Assembly (NCBI GenBank): GCA_030448265.1 | Contig: JAUJNG010000010.1 | Span: 67,133-131,132, forward strand | Source of the DNA: Abditibacterium sp. | GTDB lineage: Bacteria; Armatimonadota; Abditibacteriia; Abditibacteriales; Abditibacteriaceae | Length of the DNA stretch: 64,000 bases | Direction: 5' to 3' | Part shown: piece by piece, positions 50,836 through 60,045 of the stretch | Layout: every line of letters starts with the position of its first letter | Numbering within the stretch: the first letter of the stretch is position 1 | Position numbers and translations under genes: made by a program | Notes under the pieces: generated by a model | Seen by the model: only the letters and a program-made list of their open reading frames with translations | Told to the model about the DNA's origin: nothing | Database searches by the model: none

Positions 50836-52458
50836 CTAAGGCAATTTATATTTTCGATTATTCTTCAAAAAAGTTCTAACGTCCTCTACGGTGGCCCGCC
50901 AATCGGAGTTTTCGTCCATGTTTTGCAAAAAGCTGAACGGCTCTTTGGCTTCCAGAACCAACTTCTTGTCCTTCAACACAAGGTTCGAGCCAACGGTTTC
51001 CAGAATTAGTCGTTGTTCGTCAGGCGTGCCCTCTGTAAAACGGGATGAGGCTACGGAAGCGAACTTCAGCACCCGCTCGACCAGTTCGAACCAACAGTCG
51101 CCGTTATACTCGTTATCGCCCCGCCGCTCGTTGAGTTCTTCCCGTTCCCGCATCAACTCAATCCGTTTGCTCTCAAATTGCGAGTCATCAATCAAGGCCC
51201 GCAATCGTAGCTCAAGTAGCGCGTCCAATCGCTTTTGCACGCCCGTATAAGCCGCCTCAACCGAGCGCAGCACGACCTCTCGATCTTGCGCGTCGCGTTC
51301 TCCTGTTTCCCGCACATATTTGAGTGCCCAGTCCAAGAAGCCGTCCGGCAGTTGCAGAGTCGCCAAGAACTCCTCGATTTGGCGCTCCAACTCCTTCACT
51401 TCGATATGCGGTTGCGCGCAGTGGCCGCGCTTTTTGGTGCAGTGGTAGTAGGTGTAAAGCACTTCGCGCCCCGTGCTGAAATAGCGCTTGCGCCGCTCCT
51501 CTGCCGTAATCATGCAGCCGCACTCGCCGCAGCGCATCATCCCGGTGAACGCGAAGTGGCGCTTCGCTTTGGGTCGTGGTCGCCCGTTGCGGCCCAGCAG
51601 TTTCTGCACGTGTTCGAACTCCTGCTGCGTGATCATGGGCGTGTGGCTGCCCTTATAGAGTTGCCCGTTGAACTCGAACCATCCGGTATAGAAAGGGTTG
51701 GTGAAGAGCCGGTAGATCCCGGGGTGAGAAAGCGGCCTGTCGCCCGAATGCCGACGAAGCGGCGTCCTCAACCCCCACTCCTCGCTGGCGATACGCAGGA
51801 TCTTGGGAGGCGTATAAGCGCCGGTCAGCATCAAGTCCCACATCTGGCGCACGAGGTCGAATCTGTCAGGGTCAGGCTGGATAGTGCGCGCGCCTTTGCC
51901 CAGCCCCATGTCGTTGCGGTAGCCCATCGGTGCAACGCCGGGTCGCCAACCCATCTCCAACTTGGCGCGTTGGCCGCGCTGCACGTCTTTAGAGAGCTTG
52001 TCAACGAAATACTTGCTCTGGCCGAAGATGATGCCAAGCATCCACTTCCCTTCAGGCGTGTTCTCGAAGGTATATTGCGCGAACTTGAGATCATAGAGTT
52101 TGGCGAGATCGAGGTCGTAGATGATGCGCCCGCCGTCAACCGAGTTGCGCGCCAGGCGGTCGGGATGCCACGAGATGATGCCCTGCGCTTCTCCTTTAGC
52201 AATGCGCTCCAGCATGGCGTCGAAGAGCGGGCGGCCTGGCGTTTTGGCGCTCTTGGCCTCTTCAATGGTTTCTACGATGTCCAGGTGGCCGTAGAGCCGG
52301 AGCAGTTCGCGCTTTTGCGACTCGATGGACAACACCTGACGGTCGTCCGGTTCGCTGCTTTTGCGCACATAGAGGAAGTAGCGCCACGCGGTGGAAGAGG
52401 TGGCGATTGGTAAGGCGACAGAGGCAGAAGTGGAAGAGAAGCTGATTCGGGAAGACAC
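50836..52458 (-). CDS. Large serine recombinase of the cassette array
   Basis: A 540-residue serine integrase. The catalytic domain starts at YFLYVRKSSEPDDRQVLSIESQ with the nucleophile Ser in KSSE, and continues with IISWHPDRLARNSVDGG. The recombinase domain has GYRNDMGLGKGARTIQPD, and the zinc ribbon CGECGCMITAEER...YYHCTKK. A coiled coil and a C-terminal segment QRLILETVGSNLVLKDKKL follow. It ends in the tail WRATVEDVRTFLKNNRKYKLP, whose coding sequence is repeat C3. It would catalyse directional recombination between att sites. A 71-residue helper-like protein is encoded just upstream. It is intact, unlike the recombinase at 9 kb. Confidence 0.92.
   Translation of the reverse strand: MSSRISFSSTSASVALPIATSSTAWRYFLYVRKSSEPDDRQVLSIESQKRELLRLYGHLDIVETIEEAKSAKTPGRPLFDAMLERIAKGEAQGIISWHPDRLARNSVDGGRIIYDLDLAKLYDLKFAQYTFENTPEGKWMLGIIFGQSKYFVDKLSKDVQRGQRAKLEMGWRPGVAPMGYRNDMGLGKGARTIQPDPDRFDLVRQMWDLMLTGAYTPPKILRIASEEWGLRTPLRRHSGDRPLSHPGIYRLFTNPFYTGWFEFNGQLYKGSHTPMITQQEFEHVQKLLGRNGRPRPKAKRHFAFTGMMRCGECGCMITAEERRKRYFSTGREVLYTYYHCTKKRGHCAQPHIEVKELERQIEEFLATLQLPDGFLDWALKYVRETGERDAQDREVVLRSVEAAYTGVQKRLDALLELRLRALIDDSQFESKRIELMREREELNERRGDNEYNGDCWFELVERVLKFASVASSRFTEGTPDEQRLILETVGSNLVLKDKKLVLEAKEPFSFLQNMDENSDWRATVEDVRTFLKNNRKYKLP
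50873..50902. repeat. Repeat copy C3 inside the recombinase 3' end
   Basis: GTTCTAACGTCCTCTACGGTGGCCCGCCA on the plus strand matches the first half of C1 and C2. Here it is the coding sequence for the recombinase tail WRATVEDVRTFL. The second half seen in C1 and C2 is replaced by recombinase coding sequence, as expected for a hybrid attachment site. Confidence 0.75.
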
Positions 52459-52484
52459 AGCATCTTGGATTAACGATTTTATGC

Positions 52485-52700
52485 TTAACCTTCTTCATGT
52501 TCTCGCTCGGCTATACGCTCAGTTTCGTCAGAATCGGTCGAGGCCTGAGTGCAAGAGGGCGGAGTTTGAACGATCATTCTCACCATGGTGAAGAGTTGAT
52601 GGGCGTGCTGTGTTGCGTCCTCGCGCGAAAGCTCGGTGCCGTAATGTTGCTTCCAGAGAGTTTGGAAGTCGTCAATGGCGTGTGGGGGAAGAAGGCTCAT
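52485..52700 (-). CDS. Small recombinase-associated protein
   Basis: A 71-residue acidic helical protein beginning SLLPPHAIDDFQTLWKQHYG and then LSREDATQHAHQLF. Small proteins of this pattern (a helix with AI..F...Y....G..LS..EA) are commonly encoded next to serine recombinases, notably in Patescibacteria. It ends 26 bp before the recombinase start, so they are co-transcribed. It may modulate recombination direction, which is inference. Confidence 0.65.
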   Translation of the reverse strand: MSLLPPHAIDDFQTLWKQHYGTELSREDATQHAHQLFTMVRMIVQTPPSCTQASTDSDETERIAEREHEEG

Positions 52701-52874
52701 GCCCCAACTTTGCCGAATTCCACTTCGAGTTACGAACAGCGTTGCACGCGCGCTGATATGTCATTATTACAGCGTCATAGTGACCGGATAGTTTTCATTT
52801 GTCAACCGTTAGCTAAAACACGGAGAAGCTCAAGAACCAAACTGGTTTTCTCTAAGATCGTTTGGTTGCTTTTC

Positions 52875-53540
52875 TCAGTTAACCTTAAGCAATAGATAAA
52901 CAGCGAGCACGATGGCACCACCAAACCCTAGGAAGGCTGCCGCCAACAGCCCTCCTACCGCTCTCGAAACGCGTGTGTATTTCACCGCCGCAACAGCAGA
53001 GTTAGCCCAAACCTGCTGAGTTAGCTCGCGCACCGCTCGATTCGGTTGAGCCAGTGAGCGCTGTATGGTGTCATGAAACTCCTTGGATGTTGGAAATCTC
53101 TTTTCGATATCCATGAAGAAGACCAACGAACTGGAGTCTTCGGATGAATCAACCTCTTCAATAGCATCCGAATCTCTGGCTTGGTTCTGGCGCTTTTTCA
53201 CGGGCAACTTGAGTTGAGGCATAAGGCTCAGAAGGGCGTAAGCTGCGGAATAGGACGCGGTTATCACAATAGCCGTGATCCATAGCAAGGCGACTCGTGA
53301 GTTGAGGACTTCTGGACGGGAACCGACGAGCACAGACACTAAAGCTCCAACTATCACTCCATCCGTTGCAAGAACCGCAGCCGCTTTCGCATCCGAAAAC
53401 CTGACCCACTCATTTAGATTGGAAAAGGTTTGCCACATGAAGTCGAGCGCCCCCTCTGATGAGGCTGGCTCGCTGAGAGGATTGTCTGTAGGTGGCTCCG
53501 TCTCTCCTGCGAGGTGATTTTCTGGTTCTATAGATGCCAT
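52875..53540 (-). CDS. pycTM: Pycsar effector PycTM-like membrane protein
   Basis: A 221-residue protein. After an acidic N-terminus it has the block signature of the Pycsar effector family (FSNLNEWVRFSDAKAAAVLATDG), and then transmembrane segments (VIVGALVSVL, ALLWITAIVITASYSAAYALL, GLLAAAFLGFGGAIVLAVYLLL). In known systems PycTM is activated by cCMP or cUMP and damages the membrane to stop phage spread. Its ATG overlaps the stop of the cyclase gene (TAATG), which supports one operon and one function. The longer track ORF starts inside the cyclase. Confidence 0.85.
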   Translation of the reverse strand: MASIEPENHLAGETEPPTDNPLSEPASSEGALDFMWQTFSNLNEWVRFSDAKAAAVLATDGVIVGALVSVLVGSRPEVLNSRVALLWITAIVITASYSAAYALLSLMPQLKLPVKKRQNQARDSDAIEEVDSSEDSSSLVFFMDIEKRFPTSKEFHDTIQRSLAQPNRAVRELTQQVWANSAVAAVKYTRVSRAVGGLLAAAFLGFGGAIVLAVYLLLKVN

Positions 53541-54484
53541 TAGAGTTCCTGAGCCGCAATAAACACGACACCACCGCCGTAGACCTTGCCGCTGTATTCC
53601 TTGATGCTTACGCTCTGCTCTTTCCACCAACCATTTTGGATTGAGGAGTCGTTTGGGTTCGATGCCTTGAAGCCGTCGTAAACCGCTTGAGTCATCAGGA
53701 TTGCTGGATACTCTGTAGCAGTGATCTTAGGCGACTTGAAGAAAGTGTAGAAGTGTTCGTCGTTATGCTTAAGAACTGGCGAGTAGGTTCCTTCCAGCTC
53801 GTCCAAGAAATCGTCATAACTTTCATCTAGCCAAAGTAGGTCATCTCTATGAGCGTAGTTGTATGCCACATGAACCTCCTTGCGTGTAGTGCTGAAAGAC
53901 TTGTTCGCTAAATCGGTGAGGCGAGAGGCGATGTTGGCTGGACGGCCAAGCCAGACTAAAGAACGATAAAATTCTGTCTCAGCGCCACGCCGTGTCTCTC
54001 CCGCTTTTGTAACCAGCATCTTGCCGTAGTCGATCCCAATCCCGCACTTGAACTCGCCGGAGAAGTTCTTGTCGATGATGTATCGCGAGATCGAGTTCAT
54101 CAAAATCGCGGTATTAACGGCATTGGTAAAGCAGTTCTCTTGATCGAACACGACCATCACCCGGTCGCCGATGATGTTACGCACATGGCCCCCGTAGTAT
54201 TTCGCCGCCTTAATCATGCTGCGCACGAACGCCGAATAAAGACGGGCTAACGTCCAGTGCTGCCTCTCGGAACTGATAGCCGCTGAGTTGCGAATGTCCA
54301 CATAGAGAACGCAACTTTCGAGTCGCCTGCACTTCTTCTTGCTTTCATCGAGGTTGTCGAACGTGACGAGCGAGTCGTCAAAACGCGGAACGGTTTTTGT
54401 ATCATAAACCTCGATCTCAAAAGAAGAATTGAGCACGGTTTTAACTGCGTCGTTCGTCTCTTTCAAAAAATCTTCAAGTGCCAT
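53540..54484 (-). CDS. pycC: Pycsar pyrimidine cyclase PycC-like
   Basis: A class III nucleotidyl cyclase of about 314 residues. The catalytic domain has the first metal Asp in VLYVDIRNSAAISS, the second in NIIGDRVMVVFDQ, FKCGIGIDYGKMLVTKAG and the VWLGRPANIASRLTDLA helix. The short N-terminal helix ALEDFLKETNDAVKTV is like that of known PycC proteins, so I place the start at 54484. ATG 54577 would add 31 residues and has GGAGG almost touching it. In the cell it would sense phage and make cCMP or cUMP; the base specificity cannot be read here. It is the first gene of the two-gene system. Confidence 0.85.
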   Translation of the reverse strand: MALEDFLKETNDAVKTVLNSSFEIEVYDTKTVPRFDDSLVTFDNLDESKKKCRRLESCVLYVDIRNSAAISSERQHWTLARLYSAFVRSMIKAAKYYGGHVRNIIGDRVMVVFDQENCFTNAVNTAILMNSISRYIIDKNFSGEFKCGIGIDYGKMLVTKAGETRRGAETEFYRSLVWLGRPANIASRLTDLANKSFSTTRKEVHVAYNYAHRDDLLWLDESYDDFLDELEGTYSPVLKHNDEHFYTFFKSPKITATEYPAILMTQAVYDGFKASNPNDSSIQNGWWKEQSVSIKEYSGKVYGGGVVFIAAQEL

Positions 54485-54670
54485 GAGTTCTCTGTGAATG
54501 TGAGTGTCTGCTTTCCAACCTCCCCTATATTTTAGGTGTTTGCAAGCATCGGTAATTTGACGATCCAGGCTAATCATTCCTCCAACTCTGAAGAGGTGCC
54601 CGCATCGCCGTTGACATTCGGTTTTTGTTCGGGCTACTATAGCCCTGCTACTTCCCACTCTTCCTCTCCC

Positions 54671-54925
54671 ATGCAGCAGGCCGTCAACCAACCCGTTTCG
54701 ATGATTCTGGCAATCGACGCTCAGACGGGACAAGTGCGACCGGAACGGGTGAAGTGGGAAAACCGCATCTACTGCCTCACCAAATTCGGCTTCGTTCACA
54801 CCGAGCGACGCGGCCTCAAGAAGTTCCACATCTTCACCTTCTCGACCACTACGCTCGACATGTGCGTGGAACTCGACGCCGACAATCTGCAATGCACCTT
54901 GCTGACAGTTGATGACGGGATGTAA
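54671..54925 (+). CDS. Small protein paired with Y-family polymerase
   Basis: An 84-residue protein, with ATG 54671 as the start; the longer track start overlaps the divergent Pycsar promoter. The pattern ILAIDAQTGQVRPERVKWENRIY...HIFTFSTTTLDMCVELDADNLQCTLL is similar to DUF6504-like proteins often found beside ImuB-type polymerases. It ends 12 bp before the polymerase gene, so the two form an operon. Its biochemical role is unknown. Confidence 0.7.
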   Translation: MQQAVNQPVSMILAIDAQTGQVRPERVKWENRIYCLTKFGFVHTERRGLKKFHIFTFSTTTLDMCVELDADNLQCTLLTVDDGM

Positions 54926-54937
54926 AGCACCCCTGCG

Positions 54938-56281
54938 ATGCACCTGCCCCTCAACACCGCTCCGTCTTGGGTCATGCACATCGATATGAACGCCTGCTTC
55001 GCGCGCGCCGAGCAGCAGGCGTGGCCGAGGCAGCGAGGCAAACCATTAGCTGTAACGCCGGTGAACGTGCCCGGTGGCGCAACTATCAGTCCTTCCTACG
55101 AACTCAAGACTTTGGGCGTGAAGACCGGCATGCGCAACCGAGATGTCAAGTTGCTGGCGCCCGACGTGATCCTCAAGGAGAGCAATCCAGCGCTCTACCG
55201 CGAAGTGCATCGGCGCTTCTGCCGCATCTTCCGCGATTATTCGCCCGATGTTGATCCCAAATCTATTGATGAAGCGGTCATCGACTTTTCCGGCACACCC
55301 GCCCTGCGCGACAAGAGCATGGAAGAGATTGGATACGAGATTAAGGAGCGCGTCAAGGTTGAAATCGGCGAGTGGATGCTGTGCAACGTTGGCATCGGGC
55401 CGAACCGCTTCTTGGCTAAAGTCGCGGCGGGACTGCACAAGCCGGATGGCCTCGACCGCATTGACCACACCAACCTGCGTGAAGCTCTCGTTGGCCTCAA
55501 GCTCATCGACTTGCCCGGCATCAACGTGCGCTACCAGGCGCGGCTCTCCTTAGCTGGCATCGCCACGCCGTTGCAGTTCTTGGAAGCGGACGCGCATTTC
55601 CTCAAAACGCACGTATTCCAGTCGATTAACGGCCACTACTGGTATCAGCGACTGCGCGGCTATGAAGTAGATGATGCCGAACATGCACGCGGCGGCTACA
55701 CCAACTCGGTGCAACTGGCCCGGCCCGAAGCGCGGCGGGAGCGGTTGCGGCGCGTTCTCTACAAACTCAGCCACAAAGCCTCGACCCGAATGCGGCGTGA
55801 CGGCTACGGATGCCGCAGTATCGGCTTCGAGATGATTCTATCTGACGGCGAGAGCGTCAAACAGCACTTCACCCTGCATCAGCCGATCCTTGCTACGCGA
55901 GAAATCTTCCCTCTACTTAAAGAGCTACTTGACCAGCGTGAACAAGAACCGGTCAGGGTTCGAACTCAGCACGGAGGGAGAGAGTTTTGGCGCTATGAGA
56001 TGATGGTAACGCGGTCGGCGAGCCGCGTCGTGGTCTGGGTGGATAAGCTGGTAAAAGGCGCTGAACTGCAAGGTCAGCTACTGGATGACGAGCAAAGCCG
56101 GGCGCGTCGGCTTTCGCAGGCCGAAGACCTTATCAACTGGAAATACGGTCTTTACACCATCGGCTCGCCGCACCTACTTGGAATGAACGACATCGTGATG
56201 GATCGCATCCCGTTTGGGTCGCCGCAAGACTTGGAAGAACTTTACAGCCAAGAAACGCATCCCGTCGTTTCGCAGTGGTAA
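54938..56281 (+). CDS. dinB: DNA polymerase IV-like (Y-family) polymerase
   Basis: A 447-residue translesion polymerase. The palm carries the metal-binding Asp in WVMHIDMNACFARAEQQAW and the D-E pair in KSIDEAVIDFSGT. The thumb and little-finger parts follow (NVGIGPNRFLAKVAAGLHKPDG; VGLKLIDLPGINVRYQARL). The C-terminal part is longer than in standard Pol IV and lacks an obvious beta-clamp motif. Such genes are often carried by mobile elements and would be error-prone. It is preceded by the small partner protein and followed by a structured terminator. Confidence 0.9.
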   Translation: MHLPLNTAPSWVMHIDMNACFARAEQQAWPRQRGKPLAVTPVNVPGGATISPSYELKTLGVKTGMRNRDVKLLAPDVILKESNPALYREVHRRFCRIFRDYSPDVDPKSIDEAVIDFSGTPALRDKSMEEIGYEIKERVKVEIGEWMLCNVGIGPNRFLAKVAAGLHKPDGLDRIDHTNLREALVGLKLIDLPGINVRYQARLSLAGIATPLQFLEADAHFLKTHVFQSINGHYWYQRLRGYEVDDAEHARGGYTNSVQLARPEARRERLRRVLYKLSHKASTRMRRDGYGCRSIGFEMILSDGESVKQHFTLHQPILATREIFPLLKELLDQREQEPVRVRTQHGGREFWRYEMMVTRSASRVVVWVDKLVKGAELQGQLLDDEQSRARRLSQAEDLINWKYGLYTIGSPHLLGMNDIVMDRIPFGSPQDLEELYSQETHPVVSQW

Positions 56282-56362
56282 CACGGACCAAGGTGATGCA
56301 TGGTGTGTTGCGCGCACGCCCCCGTATCGGACACTTTGTCGCCTGCGGCTTTAGGATAAATA

Positions 56363-56427
56363 TGCCCGCTGACCCAAGGAGCACTCGTCCAACCGAGTTA
56401 TTTGATAGAGGGGTTAGCGGGCTTTTC
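56363..56427 (+). terminator. Structured terminator after the polymerase gene
   Basis: gcccgctgaccc pairs with ggggttagcgggc over about 12 bp, and an inner hairpin (actcg / cgagt) lies in between. TTTTCTTT follows. The long stem is more elaborate than a standard terminator but should end the polymerase transcript. Confidence 0.75.
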
Positions 56428-56450
56428 TTTCCATACCCAAGCCACACGCT

Positions 56451-57482
56451 ATGCCGTCGCACGAATCGCAAGCTGTCACGTCTCCCGCCCAGCTATCGCC
56501 GCACACAAACACTCCTCAGACGCAGGAACTCATACAGTCATCCTACACCCCAATTCCTAACGTGCTGCTTGATGAGGTCATGCCCACGTTGTCAGGTAGC
56601 GAGTGGCAATTGCTCTGCGTGATCCTCCGCCAAACACAGGGCTGGCATGACCCAGTCACGGGGCGGCGCAAAACGAGTGACTGGCTCTCCCATAAACAAC
56701 TCAAAGCGCGCACAGGTCGCGGTTCCGATGCCATCTGCCACGCCATCGAAAGCCTGGTTCGCAAGGGCCATATCAAGGTGAAAGACGAGAAAGGCACACT
56801 TCTATCTACTGCCCACGAAAGACGACGCAGCGGCAGCCGTCTTTTTTATGGGCTGGGTCTGGCGTTGCTCTCCCATTTCGAGCCGCCAGCTTCTTTTGCC
56901 TCAACTCCCGTTCGGGAAAGCCGAATCGGAAAAGCCGAAACAACAAAAGAAACCCCAACAAAAATACCTGGGAAAGCATTCGGGAAACCCCAAACCTCTT
57001 TTGTTTCTCACTCATCAAACGTCCCGCCTTTTAAAACCATAAAAAGTGAAGGATGCGGGTGTCTTTCTCGTTCACAAGCCAATCCGCAAATTACTGCACC
57101 CGCGACTCACGACAGGGTGCCGCCTTGCAAATATTCCAGAGAAGTGAGCCATATCGTCGCGGCCTACAAAGACCTGACACAAAATCAGCAGGCTCTAAAC
57201 GCCAGCTTCAGCACCTCGCTCAGCCAGGAATATGTCGAGCGTCTCGAAAAAGCTTTATCGCGTTATGGGGAAGAGCAACTTTTAACGTTGCTGAAGGCGT
57301 TCTTCCAAAGCGATTTCAGCTTGATGAAGCGCAACTCTTCCTTAGCCTCCTTTGTTGATTCGGTTCACATCCTCGCGGCCCGACGTCCTCAGAATCAGTT
57401 TGAAAAGTCACAGGCGCGTCCAGCCTTTGGGCGAGCCAACGTGCCCAAACGCAGGCCGCGCCGGATTTTTGGACCACCCTGA
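56451..57482 (+). CDS. Replication protein O-like winged-helix protein
   Basis: A 343-residue protein. Residues 28-110 match the N-terminal winged helix of phage replication protein O (YTPIPNVLLDEVMPTLSGSEW, VILRQTQGW, LSHKQLKARTGRGSDAICHAIESLVRKG). The middle is Ser/Thr/Pro-rich and unstructured. A C-terminal helical segment (YVERLEKALSRYGEEQLLTLLKAFF) could contact DnaC- or DnaB-like loaders, and the end is basic. It would bind an origin and recruit the helicase in a mobile element. The origin itself is not obvious here. There is no clear ribosome site, so the start is uncertain. Confidence 0.75.
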   Translation: MPSHESQAVTSPAQLSPHTNTPQTQELIQSSYTPIPNVLLDEVMPTLSGSEWQLLCVILRQTQGWHDPVTGRRKTSDWLSHKQLKARTGRGSDAICHAIESLVRKGHIKVKDEKGTLLSTAHERRRSGSRLFYGLGLALLSHFEPPASFASTPVRESRIGKAETTKETPTKIPGKAFGKPQTSFVSHSSNVPPFKTIKSEGCGCLSRSQANPQITAPATHDRVPPCKYSREVSHIVAAYKDLTQNQQALNASFSTSLSQEYVERLEKALSRYGEEQLLTLLKAFFQSDFSLMKRNSSLASFVDSVHILAARRPQNQFEKSQARPAFGRANVPKRRPRRIFGPP

Positions 57483-57638
57483 GTGTTCCGATTGCTTCTT
57501 CAAGGTTTGGTAAGTGCTGCATAATCATCCCCCAACAGATCGTGGGCGATTTAATCTTGTGCGTTGAGTCGCATCACATAATATATAATTGTAGGAACCC
57601 ATTTTTGAGATCCAGTTTTCAGTAGCGAAGGATTTACC

Positions 57639-59978
57639 ATGTCTGATGTGTCGCCAGGAGTTTATTTTGCGTGGGATATTGCCGCGTGGGAAGCGTTGGA
57701 CGCGCGGCATGAGTTCATCGCGCCGGTTCATCTGTTCATGGGAATTTGCAGCCCCGACAAGGCTCAAGGCTGGGCGCAGGAGCGGCAGTCCAGTCTCTCC
57801 GACCAGGAAATTTCCACATTGCGCGCGGAAGTCGAAGTGTTGGCCTCGCTGTTCGGTGCTTTCGGCGTCGATCCGGTTTTCTTGCGCCGCGAGTTGCGCC
57901 GGCGCGTCGGGCAGGGCAGCTATGCCGGTGCCGCTCGGAGCCAGATCAGCCGTTCGCCGACCAGCAAGGCGGCTTTTGCGCGAGCGGATGAACTCGCGCA
58001 AAAATTCTCGTTCGTCTGGGTTGTGCATCTCCTCGCCGCGCTGCTCGAACCCGAAAGCGGGCCGGCCATTACCCTTTTGAAAGAGTGCGGCGTGAATGTT
58101 TCCGACTTACGCTCCGCCGCTCTGGAGGCGGTTGCCGCCGCTCTGGAGGCGGTTGCCGCGCCGCCGTCCGTGTTGGAACGTTTCGGCACAGACCTCACTC
58201 GTCTCGCTCGCAGTGGGAAAATTAGAGAATGCATCGGGCGCCGCGCTGAGATGTTGAGCATGGCGCGCACGCTGGCGCGCGACACCAAAAACAACCCTTT
58301 GCTCATTGGCGATGCCGGTGTCGGCAAGACGGCCATCGTTCACGGTTTGGCGTGGCGCATCACGCAGGACAAAAACCTGCATGGCAAGCGCATCATCGAG
58401 ATCCGCGCCGGTGATCTGGTCGCCGGCACCCGCTATCGCGGCGACTTCGAGGATCGCGTGCTGGCGATAGTGGATGAAGCCGCCGCCGATCCCAACGTCA
58501 TTCTGTTCATTGACGAAATCCACACCCTGCTGGGCGCGGGAGCCGCAGGCGGCGCTCTGGATGCCGCCAATATGCTCAAGCCCGCGCTCGCTCGCGGCGA
58601 ACTGCGCTGCATCGGCGCCACGACAGCGCAGGAATATCGCAAATACATCGAGAAAGACGCCGCGCTGGAGCGCCGCTTCGATCCGCTTTGGGTGGAGGAG
58701 CCGCCGCAGCACGAAGTTCTGCTCATGCTGGAGGAAGCCTACCGCTCGCGTTTTGAGCGAAGGCATAGAGTCAGCATCGGACACGGCGCATTGCAAGCCG
58801 CCGTCACGCTGTCGGCGCGCCATCTGCCTGACCGCCGCCTGCCCGACAAAGCCATTGACGTGCTGGAACAAGCGTGCGTGCTCGCCGCTCTGCCGGTTAT
58901 CACCGAAATTCCTGGCCAGCCTCTCGCCCCAGTGACTTATGAAACCGTTGCGAAGGTCGTGGCAGAGCGGGCGGGCATCCCCATGCCCCCCATGCCAGGA
59001 ATCTCACAAAGCGACGAGTGGAGCGAAAGTTTGAGAGCCATGCCGGAGAATCTCAAGGCTCGCGTGATCGGTCAGGACGAAGCCTGCGATGCCGTAGCGA
59101 GCGTGGTGCAACGGAGAATCATCATGAAGCGGGCGGGACGGCCCGTGGGCGCGCTGTTGTTCCTGGGGCCGACGGGCGTGGGCAAAACCGAGCTGGCCAA
59201 AGCGACGGCGGCGGCCTTAGCGCCCCTGTTCGGCAGTGAGAAACTTGTGCGCCTCGACATGAGCGAGTTCATGGAAAAGCACAACGTGGCGCGGCTCATC
59301 GGCTCGCCGCCTGGATACATCGGCTCCGACGAAGAAGGCCAGCTCACCGGCGCTTTACGCCGCACGCCGTCCTGCGTGGTGTTGCTGGATGAAATCGAAA
59401 AGGCGCATCCGGACGTGTTCAACCTGTTTTTGCAGGTTTTCGACGACGGGCGCTTGACCGATGCCCAGGGGCGCACGGTGAGCGCGGAAAATGCTTTGTT
59501 CATTTGCACTTCCAACGCGGTTCGCACCGCTCAGCCGGAGCGAAAAATAGGCTTGCCTCGCCCAGAAAGCAGGTTGGAACAAGATAAAGCGCGGCAAGAG
59601 TGGTTGTTCGCCCAACTCTGCCAGACGTTCCGTCCCGAATTCATCAATCGCTTCGATGAGATAGTGGTTTTCAAGGCGCTTGGCCCGCCGGAGATGCAGA
59701 AAATCGCGCGGCTCCGGCTGGACGATGTGGCGCGGCGTCTGCGCCAAAATCACAACATGGCCCTGCGCGTCAGCGATGCGGCCCTGACGGTGATCGGTGA
59801 AGCCGGCTATAACAGGAACTTCGGTGCGCGCGAGATGGGGCGCACCGTCGAGAGGCTGGTGGAAGACCCCATCGCGGGCAAGGTGCTGCGTGGCGAAGTG
59901 AGAAACGGGAATACTGTCACTCTGGATGCGGCGCAGGGGCAGTTGCAGTGGGAAGTTGACGAGGGCGATACGGTTTAG
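57639..59978 (+). CDS. ClpC/ClpB-like double AAA+ ATPase without middle domain
   Basis: A 779-residue Clp/Hsp100 ATPase. The N-domain (residues 1-165, two four-helix repeats as in ClpC) is followed by AAA-1 with Walker A GDAGVGKT (about 225-232) and Walker [21 protein letters not shown]-2 has [15 protein letters not shown] (about 509) and [15 protein letters not shown]. The coiled-coil middle domain is missing between them; [26 protein letters not shown] joins the two AAA parts. A ClpP-binding loop (P-G-L/F or L-G-F type) is not obvious. A 21-bp in-frame duplication lies at 58120-58161. It precedes the kinase gene on the same strand. It may act as a disaggregase controlled by the neighbouring kinase. 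Confidence 0.88.
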   Translation: MSDVSPGVYFAWDIAAWEALDARHEFIAPVHLFMGICSPDKAQGWAQERQSSLSDQEISTLRAEVEVLASLFGAFGVDPVFLRRELRRRVGQGSYAGAARSQISRSPTSKAAFARADELAQKFSFVWVVHLLAALLEPESGPAITLLKECGVNVSDLRSAALEAVAAALEAVAAPPSVLERFGTDLTRLARSGKIRECIGRRAEMLSMARTLARDTKNNPLLIGDAGVGKTAIVHGLAWRITQDKNLHGKRIIEIRAGDLVAGTRYRGDFEDRVLAIVDEAAADPNVILFIDEIHTLLGAGAAGGALDAANMLKPALARGELRCIGATTAQEYRKYIEKDAALERRFDPLWVEEPPQHEVLLMLEEAYRSRFERRHRVSIGHGALQAAVTLSARHLPDRRLPDKAIDVLEQACVLAALPVITEIPGQPLAPVTYETVAKVVAERAGIPMPPMPGISQSDEWSESLRAMPENLKARVIGQDEACDAVASVVQRRIIMKRAGRPVGALLFLGPTGVGKTELAKATAAALAPLFGSEKLVRLDMSEFMEKHNVARLIGSPPGYIGSDEEGQLTGALRRTPSCVVLLDEIEKAHPDVFNLFLQVFDDGRLTDAQGRTVSAENALFICTSNAVRTAQPERKIGLPRPESRLEQDKARQEWLFAQLCQTFRPEFINRFDEIVVFKALGPPEMQKIARLRLDDVARRLRQNHNMALRVSDAALTVIGEAGYNRNFGAREMGRTVERLVEDPIAGKVLRGEVRNGNTVTLDAAQGQLQWEVDEGDTV
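58120..58161 (+). repeat. 21-bp in-frame tandem duplication
   Basis: gctctggaggcggttgccgc(c) occurs twice head to tail, giving the peptide [14 protein letters not shown] just before the AAA-1 linker of the Clp-like gene. It does not disturb the frame and could vary in copy number by slippage. Confidence 0.9.
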
Positions 59979-60045
59979 CCCTCGGCAGATTGCGCGGATG
60001 GCATCTGGAGATCGCCTCGGCGTGGAGTTGGTGAAGTGGGTCGTT

